Source: Oscillospiraceae bacterium (GTDB lineage: Bacteria > Bacillota > Clostridia > Oscillospirales > Oscillospiraceae). From it: a DNA stretch of 38,401 bases. This document shows, piece after piece, positions 6,296 to 14,446 of the stretch. Each line of letters opens with the position of its first letter. The first letter of the stretch is position 1. A program made the translations under genes and the position numbers. Under the pieces are notes generated by a model. The model was not told the DNA's origin, made no database searches, and saw only the letters and a list, made by a program, of their open reading frames with translations. The stretch spans positions 1 to 38,401 of the forward strand of contig JAFSWC010000078.1 of assembly GCA_017444665.1 (NCBI GenBank). The letters are read 5' to 3'.

Positions 6296-8668
6296 ATGAG
6301 TTTTTTTGAGAAATCTTTGATCACGCTTGAACTGCCTGCCGTGCTGAACATGCTTGCCGCCGAAGCGGTGGGCGATTCGGCCAAGGAGGCGGCAAAAACG
6401 CTTGCCCCGTCGGCAGACCCGTTTGAGGTCCGCCGCCGTCTCGGCGAGACGAGCGCCGCCAAGACCATGATGGTCGTGCGCGGCAGCCCGTCGTTCTCCG
6501 GCGTAAAGGACGTCCGTCCTTCGCTGGCCAGGGCGGATCTGGGCGGCGCGCTGAACACGCGAGAGCTGATGGCGATCGCGCGCGTGCTGCAGTGCGCGCG
6601 GCTTGTGCGAGGCTATATAGCGGACGACAGCGTCGGCAAAACGCCGATCGACTATCTTTTCTACGCCCTGCACGCCAACAAGTTCCTGGAGGAAAAAATC
6701 AACAACTCCATCCTGGGGGAGGATGAGATCGCCGACAGCGCTTCGACTGATCTCGCGTCGATCCGGCGCCAGATGCGCGCGGCCGCGGCGCGGGCGCGTG
6801 ATGCGCTGCAGAAGATCATCTCTTCGCCCGGCTATGCCAAGGCCCTGCAGGAGCCGATCATCACGATGCGCTCGGACCGATACGTCGTTCCGGTAAAGGC
6901 CGACCACAAAGGCGCCGTGCCCGGACTGGTGCACGATATCTCCGCCTCCGGCATGACGCTGTTCATCGAGCCCATGGCCGCCGTCAAGGCCAACAACGAG
7001 CTGCGCGAACTGGCGGCGAAGGAAAAGCTGGAGATCGAGCGCATCCTGGCCGAGCTTTCCGCCGACTGCGCCGAGCATCGGGACGACATCAATTCGGATT
7101 ATGAAGTCCTTGTTAAGCTGGATCTGATCTTTGCCAAGGCCAAGCTGTCCTACAAGCTCGACTGCGGCGAGGCGGACACGGAAGGAGCGGGTCTGATCCT
7201 GCGCCGGGCGCGTCATCCGCTGCTTGACCAGGCCAAGGCCGTGCCGATCGACGTCGAGCTGGGAGACGCTTTTGAAACGCTCGTCATCACCGGCCCGAAC
7301 ACAGGCGGCAAGACGGTGTCGCTCAAGACGATCGGCCTGCTTGCGGCGATGCACCAGTGCGGACTGCACGTCCCGGCAGCTGACGGCAGCGTTCTGCCGG
7401 TATACAGCCATATCCTGGCCGATATCGGCGATGAACAGAGCATCGAACAGAGCCTTTCGACCTTTTCGGCCCATATGACGAACATCGTCAGCATTCTTGA
7501 AGAGTGCGACGAGCGCTCGCTGCTGCTCTTTGACGAGCTTGGCGCCGGGACAGACCCGACCGAGGGCGCGGCGCTTGCCATATCGATCATTGAATACGCA
7601 CGGCAGAAGGGCGCCGTCATCGCGGCCACGACGCATTACGCCGAACTGAAGGTCTTTGCCACGAACGAGCCGGGCGTTCAGAACGCCTCCTGCGAATTTG
7701 ACGTGGAGACGCTGCGCCCGACCTATCGGTTGCTCGTCGGCATCCCGGGAAAATCGAACGCCTTTGCCATATCGCGCAGGCTTGGTCTGGGCGAGGATAT
7801 CATCGAAGACGCCCGCCGTCGCGTCGGCACGGAAAGCGCAAGCTTTGAGGCCACGATCGAAAAGCTGGAGCAGACACGCCTTCTGCTGGAAAAGGATCGC
7901 ACCGAGACGGCGCGGAAGCTGCGGGAGGCCGAGGAGAACGCCAAAAAAGCGGCCTTTATGAAGGCGGAGCTTGAGGTACGGCTTGAAAAAGCGGATCTGA
8001 AAGCCAAGCGCGACGCCGAGAGGATCCTTGCCGACGCGCGCCGTACGGCCGAGGAGACCTTTGAAGAGCTTGACGAGATGCGCCGCCGGGTTAACGAAGA
8101 GAGCGACGTCAACGCGCTTAACGAGGCGCGCAGCGAGCTGCGGCGCAAGCTCAATTCGGCCGAAGAGAATGTAAGGATCAAGGAGAATTCTCCCGCGGCG
8201 GAAGAAACGAAATCCGCGCGCGCCGTTGTTGCGGGCGACGTTGTACAGGTGCGTTCGCTTGGCGTCAAGGCGGAAGTCATCTCCGTTTCACCGGACAGGA
8301 CGCTGACGCTGCGCGCGGGGATCATGACGCTTTCCGCCAAAGAGGACGAGGTGCTGCTTCTTGAAGGGGAAAAGCCGAAAAAGCCCAAAACATCCTCCGG
8401 CGGGACAGCGCTTCGTTCCGAGACCTTTTCCTCCGAGATCGATCTGCGCGGACTGGAGGCGATGGAGGCCGTCCTGGCCGCAGAGCGGTATATCGACAGC
8501 GCCGTGATGGCCAAGATGAACACGATCCGCATCATCCACGGCAAAGGGACCGGCGCGCTGCGCAGCGCGATCCAGCAGATGCTGAAAAAGAACAAGGCGG
8601 TCAAATCGTTCCGTCTGGGGCGCTACGGAGAAGGAGAAACGGGCGTTACTGTTGTCGAACTGAAATAA
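6296..8668 (+). CDS. mutS2: Endonuclease MutS2
   Basis: This 790-residue MutS-family ATPase has no mismatch-recognition domain I. In order it shows a lever/clamp core, Walker A GPNTGGKT (residues 333-340), Walker B LLFDELGAGTDPTEG, a long charged coiled coil (about residues 515-635), and a C-terminal Smr nuclease domain with IDLRGLEAMEA and IIHGKGTGALR. Family members suppress homologous recombination, and in Bacillus MutS2 has been linked to rescue of collided ribosomes. It follows recO after 12 bases and is probably in the same unit. Confidence 0.95.
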   Translation: MSFFEKSLITLELPAVLNMLAAEAVGDSAKEAAKTLAPSADPFEVRRRLGETSAAKTMMVVRGSPSFSGVKDVRPSLARADLGGALNTRELMAIARVLQCARLVRGYIADDSVGKTPIDYLFYALHANKFLEEKINNSILGEDEIADSASTDLASIRRQMRAAAARARDALQKIISSPGYAKALQEPIITMRSDRYVVPVKADHKGAVPGLVHDISASGMTLFIEPMAAVKANNELRELAAKEKLEIERILAELSADCAEHRDDINSDYEVLVKLDLIFAKAKLSYKLDCGEADTEGAGLILRRARHPLLDQAKAVPIDVELGDAFETLVITGPNTGGKTVSLKTIGLLAAMHQCGLHVPAADGSVLPVYSHILADIGDEQSIEQSLSTFSAHMTNIVSILEECDERSLLLFDELGAGTDPTEGAALAISIIEYARQKGAVIAATTHYAELKVFATNEPGVQNASCEFDVETLRPTYRLLVGIPGKSNAFAISRRLGLGEDIIEDARRRVGTESASFEATIEKLEQTRLLLEKDRTETARKLREAEENAKKAAFMKAELEVRLEKADLKAKRDAERILADARRTAEETFEELDEMRRRVNEESDVNALNEARSELRRKLNSAEENVRIKENSPAAEETKSARAVVAGDVVQVRSLGVKAEVISVSPDRTLTLRAGIMTLSAKEDEVLLLEGEKPKKPKTSSGGTALRSETFSSEIDLRGLEAMEAVLAAERYIDSAVMAKMNTIRIIHGKGTGALRSAIQQMLKKNKAVKSFRLGRYGEGETGVTVVELK

Positions 8669-8724
8669 AAAACTCCCGCTCGGAGCGCGCGGAATGTGTA
8701 AATCTCCAAAACCGTCAAAATCGG

Positions 8725-8753
8725 TTGACGTTCCGGCAATTTTTTGCTAAATT
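8725..8753 (+). promoter_or_regulatory. Sigma-A-type promoter of ptsH
   Basis: TTGACG (8725-8730) and TAAATT (8748-8753) are 17 bases apart, 47 bases before the ptsH start. A perfect TATAAT at 8778-8783 has no -35 partner and would place the start inside the SD, so I prefer the upstream pair. Confidence 0.6.
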
Positions 8754-8800
8754 ATAGGTGTACGAAAGTACATCTTGTATAATGTTAAGGAGTGGCAAGT

Positions 8801-9064
8801 ATGATAACCAAAGAGGTAGTTATTAACAATCAGGTTGGCCTTCATGCCAGACCGGCTACTTTCTTTATCCAGAAGGCAAACGAGTTCAAGAGCAGCATTT
8901 GGGTCGAGAAAGAAGAGAGACGTGTCAATGCGAAGAGCCTTCTTGGCGTGCTTTCCCTTGGTATCGTCAAGGGGACTACGGTCACACTCATTGCTGACGG
9001 CGCAGACGAGGACGAGGCTATCGCTACGCTCTCCGAGCTTATAGATTCCGACTTCTCCGAGTGA
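8801..9064 (+). CDS. ptsH: Phosphocarrier protein HPr
   Basis: This 87-residue PTS phosphocarrier has the active-site His15 in GLHARPA and the regulatory Ser46 in NAKSLLGVLSLG. His15 takes phosphate from PEP via Enzyme I; Ser46 is the HPr kinase/phosphorylase target that couples HPr to catabolite repression in Firmicutes. Having both distinguishes it from Crh, which lacks His15. The start at 8801 has AAGGAG 8 bases upstream; GTG 8792 overlaps that SD and was rejected. It stands alone between its own promoter and terminator, with no ptsI in the window. Its codons are less GC-rich than those of its neighbours, in keeping with high expression. Confidence 0.95.
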   Translation: MITKEVVINNQVGLHARPATFFIQKANEFKSSIWVEKEERRVNAKSLLGVLSLGIVKGTTVTLIADGADEDEAIATLSELIDSDFSE

Positions 9065-9094
9065 GAGGCGGAGCAACTCCATCTACCACTTAAA

Positions 9095-9120
9095 GGGGCG
9101 TGCTTGGCACGCCCCATTTT
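9095..9120 (+). terminator. Rho-independent terminator after ptsH
   Basis: A 9-bp stem GGGGCGTGC/GCACGCCCC with loop TTG is followed by ATTTT, 30 bases after the ptsH stop. Confidence 0.8.
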
Positions 9121-9176
9121 CCTATGCTCTGCCGGACAGAAGAGCAACATGCGCCGGCTTTTGGAAAGGAACGGCA

Positions 9177-10988
9177 ATGCTCGACACACTTCTTGAAAAA
9201 GCAAATAACCTTCCGCTGCTGCCCGGCGTGTATATCATGCTGGACGAAAAGGGCGAGGTCATCTACGTCGGCAAGGCGAAAAAGCTGAAGAACCGCGTTA
9301 CCAGCTATTTCCGCGGCGAACACCTGCCAAAGGTGGCCGCCATGGTCGAAAAGGTGCGGGATTTCAATGTGATCGTGGCAAACAGCGAGTTTGAAGCGCT
9401 GGTGCTGGAAAACTCGCTGATCAAGCGGCACAAGCCGCATTACAACATTTTACTGAAGGATGACAAGGGCTATCCCTTTATCCGGATCGATACCAAAAGC
9501 GCTTACCCGGTGATGAGCGTCACGCGCAATGCGCCAAAGGACGGAGCAAGCTATTTCGGCCCGTTCGGCGGCCGCTATCAGACGCGCGAGATCATTGCCG
9601 TGATCCAGAACGCACTGCTGCTGCCCGACTGTTCGCGAAAATTCCCGCGCGATATCGGAAAAGAGCGGCCGTGTCTGAAATATCAGATGGGAAGCTGCGC
9701 CGGATGGTGTCTTCCCGGCATGACGGAAGAGGACTATCGCACGCGTATGGAGCAGGCCGCGCTGATCCTGGAGGGGAAGAGCGACGAGCTGATCGATTCG
9801 CTGACGGAAAAAATGGAAGAGGCGGCGGAAGAACTGCGCTTTGAGCAGGCGGCCGCCCTGCGCGACCGGATCCGTGCCATCGAGGGACTTGCGCGCAAGC
9901 AGCGCGTGATCTCCACGGCTTTTTCCGATACCGACGCGATCGGCTTCTGCCGCGGCGCGAAAAGCTGTTTTACCGTGCTGCACTTCCGCGGCGGCGATAT
10001 GAGCGGCAAGGACGCCGAGATGATCGACGAACCGCTTGAGGAAGACGCCGAGGCGATCTCGAATCTCGTGCGCCAGTATTATGCCGTGCGCGGGACGGTG
10101 CCGAAGAACATCCTGCTGCCGCTGGAATGCGACGATATGCAGGAGCTTGAAACCTTCCTTTCCGAAGCCTCCGGGCGGCGCACGGTGATCGAGGTGCCCA
10201 AACGCGGCGAGCGGATGCGGCTGATCGAAAGCGCGGCGATGAACGCAAGAGAAGAGATCCTGCGCCGCACCACCCAGGCACAGCGCAGGAGCAAGACGCT
10301 GGAGTGGCTGCAGAAGGCGCTGGGGCTGGAGACGTTTCCGACGCGGATCGAGGCGTTTGATATCTCAAACCTCGGCAATACGGGCATCGTCGCGGCCATG
10401 ACCGTGCATGTCGACGGAAAGCCTTTGAAACGGGCCTATCGCAAATTCCGCGTGCGGGGACTGGATCAGCCGGACGATTACGCCAGCATGTACCAGGCGG
10501 TCTATCGGCGGCTGAAGCACTATGTGGACGGCGACGAGAAATTTATGCCGCTGCCCGATCTGTTTCTGATCGACGGCGGCGACAAACATGCGGCGACCGC
10601 AGTGCGCGCCGCGGCCGATCTGGGGCTTGTGATCCCGACCTTCGGCATGGTGAAGGACGACCGTCACCGCACCCGTGCGCTGATCTCGCCGGAAGGGCGG
10701 GAAATCGGCATCGTCGGCAACCAGGCGGTCTTTTCGCTTGTGGGAAATATTCAGGAAGAAACGCACCGCAGCGCGATCGAATATCAGCGTTCTCTGCGCA
10801 GCGAGGCCTACGGTTCAACGCTGGAAAAGATCCCGGGCGTCGGGAAAAAACGCAGAGAAGAGCTGATCGGACATTTCAGGTCGGTCAAAGCCATCCGCGA
10901 GGCGAGCCTTGAACAGCTGAGCGCGGTCGTTCCCAAAAACACGGCGCAGGCCGTATGGTCGTATTTCCGACAGGAGGAACAAGAATGA
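9177..10988 (+). CDS. uvrC: Excinuclease ABC subunit UvrC
   Basis: This 603-residue nucleotide-excision-repair endonuclease makes both incisions around a lesion after UvrA/UvrB recognition. It has an N-terminal GIY-YIG domain (PGVYIMLDEKGEVIYVGKA), a UVR motif near residues 200-235 (LRFEQAAALRDRI), a C-terminal RNase H-like nuclease (DISNLGNTG, LFLIDGGDKH) and tandem helix-hairpin-helix motifs (IPGVGKKRREEL). Length is standard. AAGGA precedes the ATG, and the stop overlaps rsmD. Confidence 0.96.
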   Translation: MLDTLLEKANNLPLLPGVYIMLDEKGEVIYVGKAKKLKNRVTSYFRGEHLPKVAAMVEKVRDFNVIVANSEFEALVLENSLIKRHKPHYNILLKDDKGYPFIRIDTKSAYPVMSVTRNAPKDGASYFGPFGGRYQTREIIAVIQNALLLPDCSRKFPRDIGKERPCLKYQMGSCAGWCLPGMTEEDYRTRMEQAALILEGKSDELIDSLTEKMEEAAEELRFEQAAALRDRIRAIEGLARKQRVISTAFSDTDAIGFCRGAKSCFTVLHFRGGDMSGKDAEMIDEPLEEDAEAISNLVRQYYAVRGTVPKNILLPLECDDMQELETFLSEASGRRTVIEVPKRGERMRLIESAAMNAREEILRRTTQAQRRSKTLEWLQKALGLETFPTRIEAFDISNLGNTGIVAAMTVHVDGKPLKRAYRKFRVRGLDQPDDYASMYQAVYRRLKHYVDGDEKFMPLPDLFLIDGGDKHAATAVRAAADLGLVIPTFGMVKDDRHRTRALISPEGREIGIVGNQAVFSLVGNIQEETHRSAIEYQRSLRSEAYGSTLEKIPGVGKKRREELIGHFRSVKAIREASLEQLSAVVPKNTAQAVWSYFRQEEQE

Positions 10989-11527
10989 GAGTCATCACCG
11001 GCAGCGCGCGCGGCCGCCGGCTGAAAACGCCGGATAATTATGATATCCGCCCGACAACGGACAACGTCAAAGAAGCGGTTTTCAACATCCTGCAGTTTGA
11101 TATCGAAGGCAGACGCGTGCTGGATCTGTTTGCCGGTACGGGACAGCTGGGGATCGAATGTCTCAGCCGCGGCGCGGCGGAGGCGGTTTTCATCGACCGC
11201 GACCGCGCTGCCGTGCAGATCGTGAAGGATAATTTGAAGACCTGCGGCTTAAAGGGAACGGTACTGTGCCAGGATTCGCTGGCCTATTTGAGAAACTGCG
11301 GACGCTTTGATTTGATTTTTGTCGATCCGCCGTACGATTCCGGGCTGTATGACGAGGTTTTGCGTACGATCAATTTGGTTGACATATTATCGGAAGGTGG
11401 TATAATGATCGTCGAGGCACGTCGAACGGCCGTGCTGCCGACTATGACCGCTCCTTACCGAAAAGGAAAGGAATATTGCTACGGCAAAGTAAAAATCTGT
11501 ACCTATTTCAGGGAGAGTTCCGTATGA
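10985..11527 (+). CDS. rsmD: 16S rRNA m2G966 methyltransferase RsmD
   Basis: This 180-residue SAM-dependent Rossmann methyltransferase modifies G966 of 16S rRNA. The SAM-binding motif is VLDLFAGTGQLGIE, and the catalytic loop is DPPYDS, the rRNA-type variant of NPPY. The N-terminal RVITGSARGRRL segment is characteristic of RsmD. The start at 10985 overlaps the uvrC stop (ATGA) and has a strong AGGAGG SD; the ATG-coaD overlap follows. Confidence 0.93.
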   Translation: MRVITGSARGRRLKTPDNYDIRPTTDNVKEAVFNILQFDIEGRRVLDLFAGTGQLGIECLSRGAAEAVFIDRDRAAVQIVKDNLKTCGLKGTVLCQDSLAYLRNCGRFDLIFVDPPYDSGLYDEVLRTINLVDILSEGGIMIVEARRTAVLPTMTAPYRKGKEYCYGKVKICTYFRESSV

Positions 11528-12024
11528 GGACCGCCATCTGCCCGGGCAGCTTTGACCCGATCACACTCGGCCATTTGAACATCATCCGGCGCACCGCAAA
11601 GATTTTTGATCACGTGGTCGTCTGCATCATGAAAAATTCCACCAAGACCTCGCCCATGTTCTCTGTCGAGGAGCGCACGGATATGGTCAAGCGGGCCTGC
11701 GTGCGCTATGAAAACGTCACGGTGGAAAGCTCGGACATTCTGCTTGCCGAATACGCCAAACGCTTTGAAAAACCCGTGATCGTCAAGGGACTGCGCGCAG
11801 CGTCGGACTTTGAGTATGAATTTCAGATGGACCTGATCAACAAGAATATCAACCCCAAGCTGGAAACGATGTTTCTGACCGCCAGCGGCAAATATACGTT
11901 TTTAAGCTCCTCGGTCGTACGTGAGATGGCGAAATACGGCGCCGATCTCACCGGACTTGTTCCGCAGGAACTGATCGAGGAGATCGAAGAAAAAGCGAGA
12001 CAATGGAGGAATAACAATGGATAA
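11524..12024 (+). CDS. coaD: Phosphopantetheine adenylyltransferase CoaD
   Basis: This 166-residue enzyme transfers AMP from ATP to 4'-phosphopantetheine, the penultimate step of coenzyme A synthesis. The nucleotidyltransferase motif T-x-G-H is seen in DPITLGHLNII and the second signature in FLSSSVVREM. KGLRAASDFEYEFQM is the conserved substrate-binding stretch. The start overlaps the rsmD stop by 4 bases; rsmD-coaD is a common Firmicutes pairing. Confidence 0.95.
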   Translation: MRTAICPGSFDPITLGHLNIIRRTAKIFDHVVVCIMKNSTKTSPMFSVEERTDMVKRACVRYENVTVESSDILLAEYAKRFEKPVIVKGLRAASDFEYEFQMDLINKNINPKLETMFLTASGKYTFLSSSVVREMAKYGADLTGLVPQELIEEIEEKARQWRNNNG

Positions 12025-12526
12025 CACGAACGACGTTATAGAATTGCTGGACATCCTCTACGGAATGGTCACCGAGGCCTGGGGCGTCCCGCTGGGTAAC
12101 GACAAGTGCATCATTGAAAGGGAAAAGGCAATCGAGATCATCAATGATATCAAGGCCAATCTCCCCACCTCGCTGGCAGAGGCAAAGCGTCTTGTCGCCG
12201 CGCGGGACGAGTTTATCGGCAACGCCAAGCGCGAGGCCGAGGCGCTGCGCAAGAGCGCAGAGGAAAAGGCGCGCATTATGGTCGAGGAACAGGAGATCAT
12301 CCGCATCGCCAAAGAGCGCAGCGCGGAGATGATCGCTTCGGCCGAGACAAAATCCAAGGAGCTCCGCCGCGTGGCGGCCGATTATGTGGACGATCTGATG
12401 CGCCAGACGGAGGAGAGCATCTCCGCTGCCCTGACCACGGTTCAAAATTCCCGCGGCGCGTTTCGCAGCGCCGGAGCCGCCTCTGCCGCCAAGAGCGCGA
12501 AGGAAGACGTTCCTGTGGAAGAATAA
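12017..12526 (+). CDS. Coiled-coil protein of unknown function, coaD-linked
   Basis: This 169-residue protein begins MDNTNDVIELLDILYGMVTEA. Residues about 60-140 are rich in Ala, Glu, Lys and Arg with heptad-like spacing, and the tail is Ala-rich and acidic. It has no signal peptide and no catalytic motif. Similar proteins next to coaD in Clostridia are often labelled 'ATPase' because of weak likeness to V-ATPase subunit H or F-ATPase subunit b; no nucleotide-binding motif is present, so that name should not be read as function. GGAGG precedes the ATG, and the frame overlaps coaD by 8 bases. A DivIVA-like scaffold role would be guesswork. Confidence 0.8.
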   Translation: MDNTNDVIELLDILYGMVTEAWGVPLGNDKCIIEREKAIEIINDIKANLPTSLAEAKRLVAARDEFIGNAKREAEALRKSAEEKARIMVEEQEIIRIAKERSAEMIASAETKSKELRRVAADYVDDLMRQTEESISAALTTVQNSRGAFRSAGAASAAKSAKEDVPVEE

Positions 12527-12543
12527 CAAAAGAACAATCAGAA

Positions 12544-12577
12544 ATCCGGACCCATATTTTGGGCCCGGATTTTTTTG
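12544..12577 (+). terminator. Rho-independent terminator ending the uvrC-coaD unit
   Basis: ATCCGGACCC (12544-12553) pairs with GGGCCCGGAT (12561-12570) with one mismatch, followed by seven T. It separates this unit from the division cluster. Confidence 0.88.
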
Positions 12578-12653
12578 CCTAACTATATTTTGCGGTGCTG
12601 TTTTTTGAAAGAAAAGAGCAAAAAATAAGACAAAAAAAGACAAAAAGTTTCGC

Positions 12654-12682
12654 TTGCTTTTTACGGAACGCCCCCCTATAAT
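12654..12682 (+). promoter_or_regulatory. Promoter of the mraZ division/wall cluster
   Basis: TTGCTT (12654-12659) and a perfect TATAAT (12677-12682) are 17 bases apart. The stretch before it (about 12605-12650) is strongly A-rich and could act as an UP element. The predicted start, near 12689, lies just before the MraZ operator repeats. Confidence 0.78.
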
Positions 12683-12690
12683 TGAATTGA

Positions 12691-12728
12691 AAGTGGAGCG
12701 AAGTGGGGCAAAATGGTGGAAAATGCGA
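12691..12728 (+). promoter_or_regulatory. MraZ operator (tandem TGGNG boxes)
   Basis: TGGAG (12694), TGGGG (12704) and TGGTG (12714) recur exactly every 10 bases, each preceded by AAG or AAA; a weaker TGCGA follows at 12724. MraZ proteins bind three or more TGG-type boxes spaced 10 bases apart upstream of their own gene (family knowledge), so this is very likely the autoregulatory site for the whole dcw transcript. It lies between the promoter and the mraZ SD. Confidence 0.85.
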
Positions 12729-12745
12729 GAGAAGAGGTGTAAGCT

Positions 12746-13162
12746 TTGACGGGCGAATATCAGCATTCCCTTGATAATAAAAGCAGATTGTTCATTCCTG
12801 CCAAGCTGAGAGAAGAGCTTGGCGAGGTTTTTTATATTACTTTGTCGATGGATCGCTGCCTTTGCGCGTACAGCGCCGAAAGCTGGCAGATTTTTTCCGA
12901 TAAGGTCGGCGCGATGCCGTACGTCAAGCAGAGACGGATGCGGCCGCTTTTCGCGCACGCCGCCAGGTGCGAGCTTGACAGCCAGGGCAGAACGATCATT
13001 CCGCAGAATTTGCGTGCATACGCGGGCCTGACAAAAAATGTGACGGTGGTAGGGTGCAACAACCATGCCGAACTGTGGGACAGCGAGGCATGGAAAGCGG
13101 TCTATGAGACCGAGTCGACGCCGGAGAATATCGCTGCGGCCATGGAGGAGCTTGACTTTTGA
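12746..13162 (+). CDS. mraZ: Transcriptional regulator MraZ
   Basis: This 138-residue protein consists of two AbrB-like SpoVT domains, each with the family core: DNKSRLFIPAKLREELG (first) and DSQGRTIIPQNLRAYAG (second). MraZ forms a ring and represses the division and wall cluster by binding tandem boxes in its promoter, which are visible here. The start is TTG at 12746 with AGAGGTG upstream and the family N-terminus MTGEYQHSLD. The stop overlaps rsmH by one base (TGATG). Confidence 0.94.
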   Translation: MTGEYQHSLDNKSRLFIPAKLREELGEVFYITLSMDRCLCAYSAESWQIFSDKVGAMPYVKQRRMRPLFAHAARCELDSQGRTIIPQNLRAYAGLTKNVTVVGCNNHAELWDSEAWKAVYETESTPENIAAAMEELDF

Positions 13163-14097
13163 TGACTGAGTTCAGACATGTCTCCGTCCTGCTTGACGCG
13201 TGCATGGAAAACCTGAAAATCGACCCGGACGGAATCTATGTAGACGGTACGCTGGGGCTGGGCGGCCACTCCGCCGAGATCGCAAAGCGGCTGTGCGGCG
13301 GACGGCTGATCTGTATCGACCGCGACGAAACGGCGATCGAACGCGCGGGAAAACGGCTGGAAGCATATGCCGACAGGATCACCTTTGTCCACGGCAATTT
13401 TTCCGAGACGGCAGCGATCCTGGATTCGCTTGGGATCGAGGGGGCCGACGGCATGCTGTTCGATCTCGGCGTTTCCTCGCCGCAGCTAGACGAGGCGGAG
13501 AGGGGGTTTTCCTATCAGCATGACGCGCCGCTTGACATGCGGATGGATAAAAGCGCCGGGCTGACGGCCCGGCAGATCGTCAACGAATGGGATGAAAACC
13601 GGCTCAACCGGATCCTGTGGGATTACGGCGAGGAGCGCTATGCCCGCCGCATCACGGCCGCCATTCTCTCAGCCCGGGAAAAGAAGCCGATCGAAACGAC
13701 GCTGGAGCTGGCGGATATCATTCGCGGCGCCATGCCCGCGGCAGCGCTGCGCGAAAAGCAGCACCCGGCCAAGCGGAGCTTTCAGGCGATCCGCATCGCC
13801 GTAAACGACGAGCTGGGCGAGATCGAGACGATGATGGACACGGCGCCCGACAAGCTGCGCCAGGGCGGACGGCTTTGCGTGATCAGCTTTCATTCGCTGG
13901 AGGACAGGATCGTCAAAAGCGGCATCGCAAGACGCGAAAACGGCTGTGTCTGTCCGCGCGAAGCGCCAATCTGCACCTGTGGCTTTGTTCAGACGCTCAA
14001 AAGCGTGACCAGAAAGCCGATTCTTCCGACGGCGGAGGAGACAGAAAGAAATCCGCGCGCGCGCAGCGCCAAGCTGCGTGTAGCCGAACGCGTATGA
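13162..14097 (+). CDS. rsmH: 16S rRNA m4C1402 methyltransferase RsmH (MraW)
   Basis: This 311-residue SAM-dependent enzyme performs the N4-methylation of C1402 in 16S rRNA. Diagnostic segments are HVSVLLDAC near the start, YVDGTLGLGGHS (SAM site), FDLGVSSPQLD, and near the C-terminus VISFHSLEDRIVK. The start at 13162 has GGAG in the mraZ tail. The order mraZ-rsmH-ftsL is standard for the cluster. Confidence 0.95.
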   Translation: MTEFRHVSVLLDACMENLKIDPDGIYVDGTLGLGGHSAEIAKRLCGGRLICIDRDETAIERAGKRLEAYADRITFVHGNFSETAAILDSLGIEGADGMLFDLGVSSPQLDEAERGFSYQHDAPLDMRMDKSAGLTARQIVNEWDENRLNRILWDYGEERYARRITAAILSAREKKPIETTLELADIIRGAMPAAALREKQHPAKRSFQAIRIAVNDELGEIETMMDTAPDKLRQGGRLCVISFHSLEDRIVKSGIARRENGCVCPREAPICTCGFVQTLKSVTRKPILPTAEETERNPRARSAKLRVAERV

Positions 14098-14381
14098 AAA
14101 GGGAACGTGATACGAAGACCGCTGCTGCGGCTGTATGCTGCGCGCTTGCCGGACTGCTGCTGCTTTTCGTTCTGCAAACCGAGATCAGATTGAGCGCTGT
14201 GAACGATGAGATCGGCGCGCTGCGCCGGGAAAAGGAAACGCTGGAAGAAAACCGATCCGTACTGAACGTGCGCCTTGCAGAGCGGTGGAATCTTACGGCG
14301 ATCGAAAGCTATGCGACCGAGGTGCTGGGGATGCAGCGCTGTCGCCCGGGGCAGATCGTCGAGATCGAAATCACGCCGTAA
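14094..14381 (+). CDS. ftsL: Cell division protein FtsL
   Basis: This 95-residue single-pass protein has a short basic cytoplasmic end, a transmembrane helix (about residues 9-27) and an extracytoplasmic coiled coil (RLSAVNDEIGALRREKETLEE). FtsL joins FtsQ/DivIB and DivIC at the septum. Sequence is poorly conserved in the family, so the call rests on topology, size and position between rsmH and the division PBP. The start overlaps the rsmH stop (ATGA). Confidence 0.82.
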   Translation: MKRERDTKTAAAAVCCALAGLLLLFVLQTEIRLSAVNDEIGALRREKETLEENRSVLNVRLAERWNLTAIESYATEVLGMQRCRPGQIVEIEITP

Positions 14382-14446
14382 AAGACATATCAAATGACGC
14401 TTCCGAATAAAGATATACTGACAGATCTTATTTTCGGGAGCGGTCA

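Noticed and set aside
5528-7636. 702-codon ORF antisense to recO and mutS2
   Set aside because: It is His/Arg/Gly-rich with no domain pattern and is opposite two unmistakable genes; long antisense frames are common at this GC content.
8778-8783. Perfect TATAAT just before ptsH
   Set aside because: There is no -35 at a workable distance, and transcription would begin within the SD; the TTGACG/TAAATT pair upstream fits better.
14390-14419. Possible promoter (TATACT at 14414) between ftsL and the PBP gene
   Set aside because: No acceptable -35 at 15-19 bases, and a sigma-E reading has the wrong spacing.
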